NCBI GenBank assembly: GCA_044227705.1
Contig: JBGAWE010000222.1
Location: 1-7,544, forward strand
Source: JANOQP01 sp044227705
Lineage (GTDB): Bacteria > Bacteroidota > Bacteroidia > Chitinophagales > Saprospiraceae
Length of the DNA: 7,544 nucleotides
Direction: 5' to 3'
Positions 5,691 through 7,544 of the stretch are shown here, one piece after another. How positions within the stretch are numbered: position 1 is the stretch's first letter; every line of letters starts with the position of its first letter. The notes under the pieces were generated by a model. It saw nothing but the letters and a program-made list of their open reading frames with translations. It had not been told where the DNA came from and did no database searches. A program made the translations under genes and the position numbers.

Positions 5691-6746
5691 TCACCATTTC
5701 AAAAGTGCCGCCCCCCACGTGAATCCGCTGCCGAAAGCGGCGAGGCAGACGAGGTCGCCCCGGTTAATGCGCCCGTTCTCCCAAGCCTCCGAAAGGGCGA
5801 TGGGAATGCTGGCGGCGGTCGTGTTCCCGAAGCGTTGGATATTGTTCCACACCTGCTCGTCGCGCAGGCCGAGCTGTTTCTGGACGAACTGGCTGATGCG
5901 CAAGTTGGCCTGGTGAGGTATGAGCATGGACAGGTCCGACGGCTGGAGATTCTGGCTGGCCAAAACCTCACGTATCACTTCCGGGAATTTCACGACGGCC
6001 GTCTTGAAGACCAGTTGGCCGTTCATGGTTGGGAAAAAATCCTCGTCGTCGACCATTTTTTGGGTGATGTAGACGCCGCCAAACTCCTGCTCGCCGTAGC
6101 CGAACCTTTCCTTTCCGAGCCAGCGGCCGCCATGGCATCCGAAGTTTATCATGGCCAGTTCCTCGGCATGGGTGCCATCGGCATGGAGTTTTGTGGCAAG
6201 GATTCCCGAGTTTGGCTCGTCGGTCGGCTGGAGGATGACTGCGCCCGCCCCGTCGCCGAAGATGACGCTGACGTTGCGGCCGCGCGTCGAGAAGTCCAGC
6301 CCCATCGACTGCATCTCCGCGCCGAGGACGAGCACGTTCTTGTAGGCGCCGCTTTTCACGAACTGGTCGCCCGTCGAGAGGGCGTAGAGAAAGCCGCTGC
6401 AGGCGTTGCGGATGTCGAGGCACGGGATTTCGCGGTGCGAGATGCCGAGGTGGCGCTGCAAAAGGACGCCGCAACCCGGGAAATAGTAATCGGGCGAGAT
6501 GGTGGCGAAGACGATGAAATCGACCTCTGACGGCTCGATGCCCGCCCGCTGGCAGGCCACGCGGGCGGCCTCGGCTGCCATCGTGGTGGTCGTCTCCTCG
6601 TGCGGGACTGCGTAGCGGCGCTCGCGGATGCCGGTGCGCTCCTGAATCCACTCGTCGGTGGTGTCCATGTGCCGGGCGAGGTCGGCGTTGGTGACGACGC
6701 GGGCTGGGACGTAGTGGCCGACGGCGGCGATTTTCGAGCGGTGCAT
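5691..6746 (-). CDS. fabH: 3-oxoacyl-[acyl-carrier-protein] synthase III (FabH-type)
   Basis: This 351-residue thiolase-fold enzyme is expected to catalyse the first Claisen condensation of type II fatty-acid synthesis, joining an acyl-CoA primer to malonyl-ACP in the cytoplasm. The catalytic triad is visible: Cys116 in DIRNACSGFLYAL, His278 in IPHQANLRI and Asn308 in FGNTTAASIPIAL. Other FabH marks are TTDEWIQERTGIRERRY (29-45), FGDGAGAV (163-170) and the C-terminal FGSGFTWGAALLKW. The ATG at 6746 gives the usual start MHRSKIAAVGHYVP; the frame is open far upstream but that part has no FabH homology. It is longer than E. coli FabH (317 residues), mainly because the segment between HADG (188-191) and MNGQLVFK (241) is about 25 residues longer. 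Such longer versions occur in Bacteroidota. The plsX/rpmF neighbours seen in many bacteria are absent, so it may be a second copy or a branched-chain or specialised KASIII. No clear terminator was found between it and the convergent oxidoreductase gene. Confidence 0.93.
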   Translation of the reverse strand: MHRSKIAAVGHYVPARVVTNADLARHMDTTDEWIQERTGIRERRYAVPHEETTTTMAAEAARVACQRAGIEPSEVDFIVFATISPDYYFPGCGVLLQRHLGISHREIPCLDIRNACSGFLYALSTGDQFVKSGAYKNVLVLGAEMQSMGLDFSTRGRNVSVIFGDGAGAVILQPTDEPNSGILATKLHADGTHAEELAMINFGCHGGRWLGKERFGYGEQEFGGVYITQKMVDDEDFFPTMNGQLVFKTAVVKFPEVIREVLASQNLQPSDLSMLIPHQANLRISQFVQKQLGLRDEQVWNNIQRFGNTTAASIPIALSEAWENGRINRGDLVCLAAFGSGFTWGAALLKW

Positions 6747-6764
6747 AAGATTCGGTTGAATTGA

Positions 6765-6776
6765 CCACAAAAGTGG
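6765..6776. promoter_or_regulatory. Inverted repeat CCAC-AAAA-GTGG in the fabH upstream region
   Basis: CCACAAAAGTGG is a 4-bp perfect inverted repeat around AAAA, lying 19-30 bases upstream of the fabH start codon. On the minus strand it contains CACTTTTG, one mismatch from the Bacteroidota -7 box TAnnTTTG, so it could be part of the fabH promoter or an operator over it. No -33 box was found at a suitable distance. Confidence 0.3.
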
Positions 6777-6803
6777 CCGTTGCTTCTTTCTCCCCGCCAT
6801 CTT

Positions 6804-6825
6804 TTTCCGGTTCAAAAACTGGAAA
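6804..6825. promoter_or_regulatory. Nine-bp imperfect inverted repeat in the fabH/unknown-gene divergent region
   Basis: TTTCCGGTT (6804-6812) and AACTGGAAA (6817-6825) pair along nine positions, with one G-U in RNA read on the plus strand, around a 4-base loop CAAA. It is in the middle of the 133-base gap between two divergent genes and is not followed by a T-run in either direction. A protein-binding site or a structured leader are both possible; neither is proven. Confidence 0.35.
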
Positions 6826-6850
6826 GTCGGCAGGCACGGGTCGTTTTCCC

Positions 6851-6858
6851 CAAATTTG
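6851..6858 (+). promoter_or_regulatory. Weak candidate -7 box for the right-edge gene
   Basis: CAAATTTG matches the Bacteroidota -7 consensus TAnnTTTG at all but the first base, and ends 21 bases before the ATG at 6880. It is also a perfect 8-bp palindrome. No convincing -33 element was found upstream, so this is only a candidate. Confidence 0.25.
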
Positions 6859-6879
6859 TGGCAACAAAACACACTCGAC

Positions 6880-7544
6880 ATGACGCACGGTGCCCTTCCT
6901 TCTATTACCTCCATCGTCCTCGTCGTCCTCGTCATGCTCGCGCTGTTCGTCAAGACGCCCGATTGGTACAAGCGCCTCAACCCGCAGCAGAGCGAGTCGT
7001 TTCCCACCTCCAAAACCGACCCGGCGACCAGGCAGGATATCGAGCAGCCGTTCGAATACCGCGCCGATGGGAGCAAGGCCGCCGCAAAACCACCCATCTC
7101 GAACGCCAAAATCGACGTCGCCACGCTCCGCCGAGTCGGCGCGGAGGCCCTCTGGACGGAGCTGGCCGAGTCGTTCCAAAAAGGCGGCGACGCCCCGACC
7201 GAAGCGGTCCTGACCAGCACCGACTGGGCCTCGTTCGGCCTGCCAGAGGAAGAAATCGCCTTCTACCGCAGCCTTCGCAGCCTGATGAACCGCAACGGGC
7301 AGGACTTCTCCGGCGACGACTGGCTGCGCCGTTTCCGGCAGGCGGGCTTCATCTATGGCGAGGTCGAGGCCATTTTTGAGCGGACGGCCCCCGGCTCCTC
7401 GGCCCAGCCGCAACGGGTCTGGGGCAACCCGGCGACGCTCGAAAAGCTGTCGGCAGCCGTCCGCGCCGAGTTCAACATCGACTCGGAGAAAACGGAGGGC
7501 TTTCTGAACAAATACCCGCAGGCCGGGCCGGGGAAATGGGCTAC
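6880..7544 (+). CDS. Unrecognised protein with a single N-terminal membrane anchor, 3'-partial
   Basis: The frame is open from the ATG at 6880 to the window edge (221 complete codons, no stop). The N-terminus MTHGALPSITSIVLVVLVML continues ALFVKTPDWYKRLNP. Residues 8-24 are strongly hydrophobic and are followed by positively charged residues (K25, K31, R32), giving a signal anchor or an uncleaved inner-membrane helix. A polar, proline-rich linker follows (about 34-75), then a mostly helical, charged region with many Trp and aromatic residues (e.g. LWTELAESF, DDWLRRFRQAGFIYGEVEAI, KLSAAVRAEF). I recognise no family. It is divergent from fabH across 133 bases. The codon use looks like its neighbours (GTC, CTC, GCC preference), supporting a real gene. 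The start could also be the Met at 6934, but that would cut the hydrophobic helix. Confidence 0.75.
   Translation, partial: MTHGALPSITSIVLVVLVMLALFVKTPDWYKRLNPQQSESFPTSKTDPATRQDIEQPFEYRADGSKAAAKPPISNAKIDVATLRRVGAEALWTELAESFQKGGDAPTEAVLTSTDWASFGLPEEEIAFYRSLRSLMNRNGQDFSGDDWLRRFRQAGFIYGEVEAIFERTAPGSSAQPQRVWGNPATLEKLSAAVRAEFNIDSEKTEGFLNKYPQAGPGKWA

Noticed and set aside
5655..6530. Plus-strand ORF (291 aa) opposite fabH
   Set aside because: Complement of a gene with all three catalytic FabH residues. Its composition reflects the third-position GC bias of the true gene.
6747..7220. N-terminal extension of FabH in the same frame
   Set aside because: The frame has no stop upstream, but the standard FabH start MHRSKI at 6746 is a full N-terminus, and the extension lies opposite the divergent coding region.
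5968..7413. Minus-strand ORF (481 aa) spanning fabH, the intergenic region and the right-edge gene
   Set aside because: It is out of frame with fabH and crosses both genes. The Arg/Pro-rich translation shows no fold or family.
1..7544. Mobile elements, CRISPR arrays, toxin-antitoxin or defence systems
   Set aside because: No transposase, integrase, spaced direct repeats, terminal inverted repeats or defence-type motifs could be seen on either strand.

Overview
The window is GC-rich (about 60% by eye) and most likely comes from a high-GC member of the Bacteroidota, probably a Saprospiria-type lineage. Four things support this: a secreted multidomain protein ending in a type IX secretion (T9SS) sorting domain; the Bacteroidota gene order rpmB-rpmG-DUF4295; start codons preceded by A/T-rich sequence instead of Shine-Dalgarno motifs; and a Bacteroidota-type -7 box (TACTTTTG) upstream of the tRNA. 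The assignment below phylum level is inference.

Layout. Positions 1-3351 (+) are the 3' part of a large secreted protein: the end of a carbohydrate-binding-like module, HYR, a full carbohydrate-binding-like module, HYR, CARDB, an unrecognised Cys/Gly-containing central region, a DUF11-like domain, and the T9SS sorting domain. Its 5' end lies outside the window. A bidirectional-looking hairpin and a strong rho-independent terminator follow. Next come a tRNA-Arg(ACG) with its own candidate promoter and terminator (3517-3658), then a ribosomal-protein operon rpmB-rpmG-DUF4295 (3705-4399) closed by another strong terminator (4424-4463). An FAD-dependent oxidoreductase of the DAO superfamily (4488-5642, +) converges with a FabH-type 3-oxoacyl-ACP synthase III (5691-6746, -). 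Divergent from fabH, and running off the right edge, is an unrecognised protein with a single N-terminal membrane anchor (6880 onward, +).

Most of the window is ordinary core-genome housekeeping: translation genes, a fatty-acid-synthesis initiation enzyme and an oxidoreductase, next to one surface or secreted adhesin-like protein. I see no mobile element, CRISPR array, phage gene or defence system. The items most worth following up are the unassigned central region of the secreted protein, its tandem CBM-HYR architecture, the FAD oxidoreductase of unknown substrate, the FabH paralogue with an enlarged central insertion, the inverted repeats in the fabH divergent intergenic region, and the membrane-anchored unknown at the right edge.
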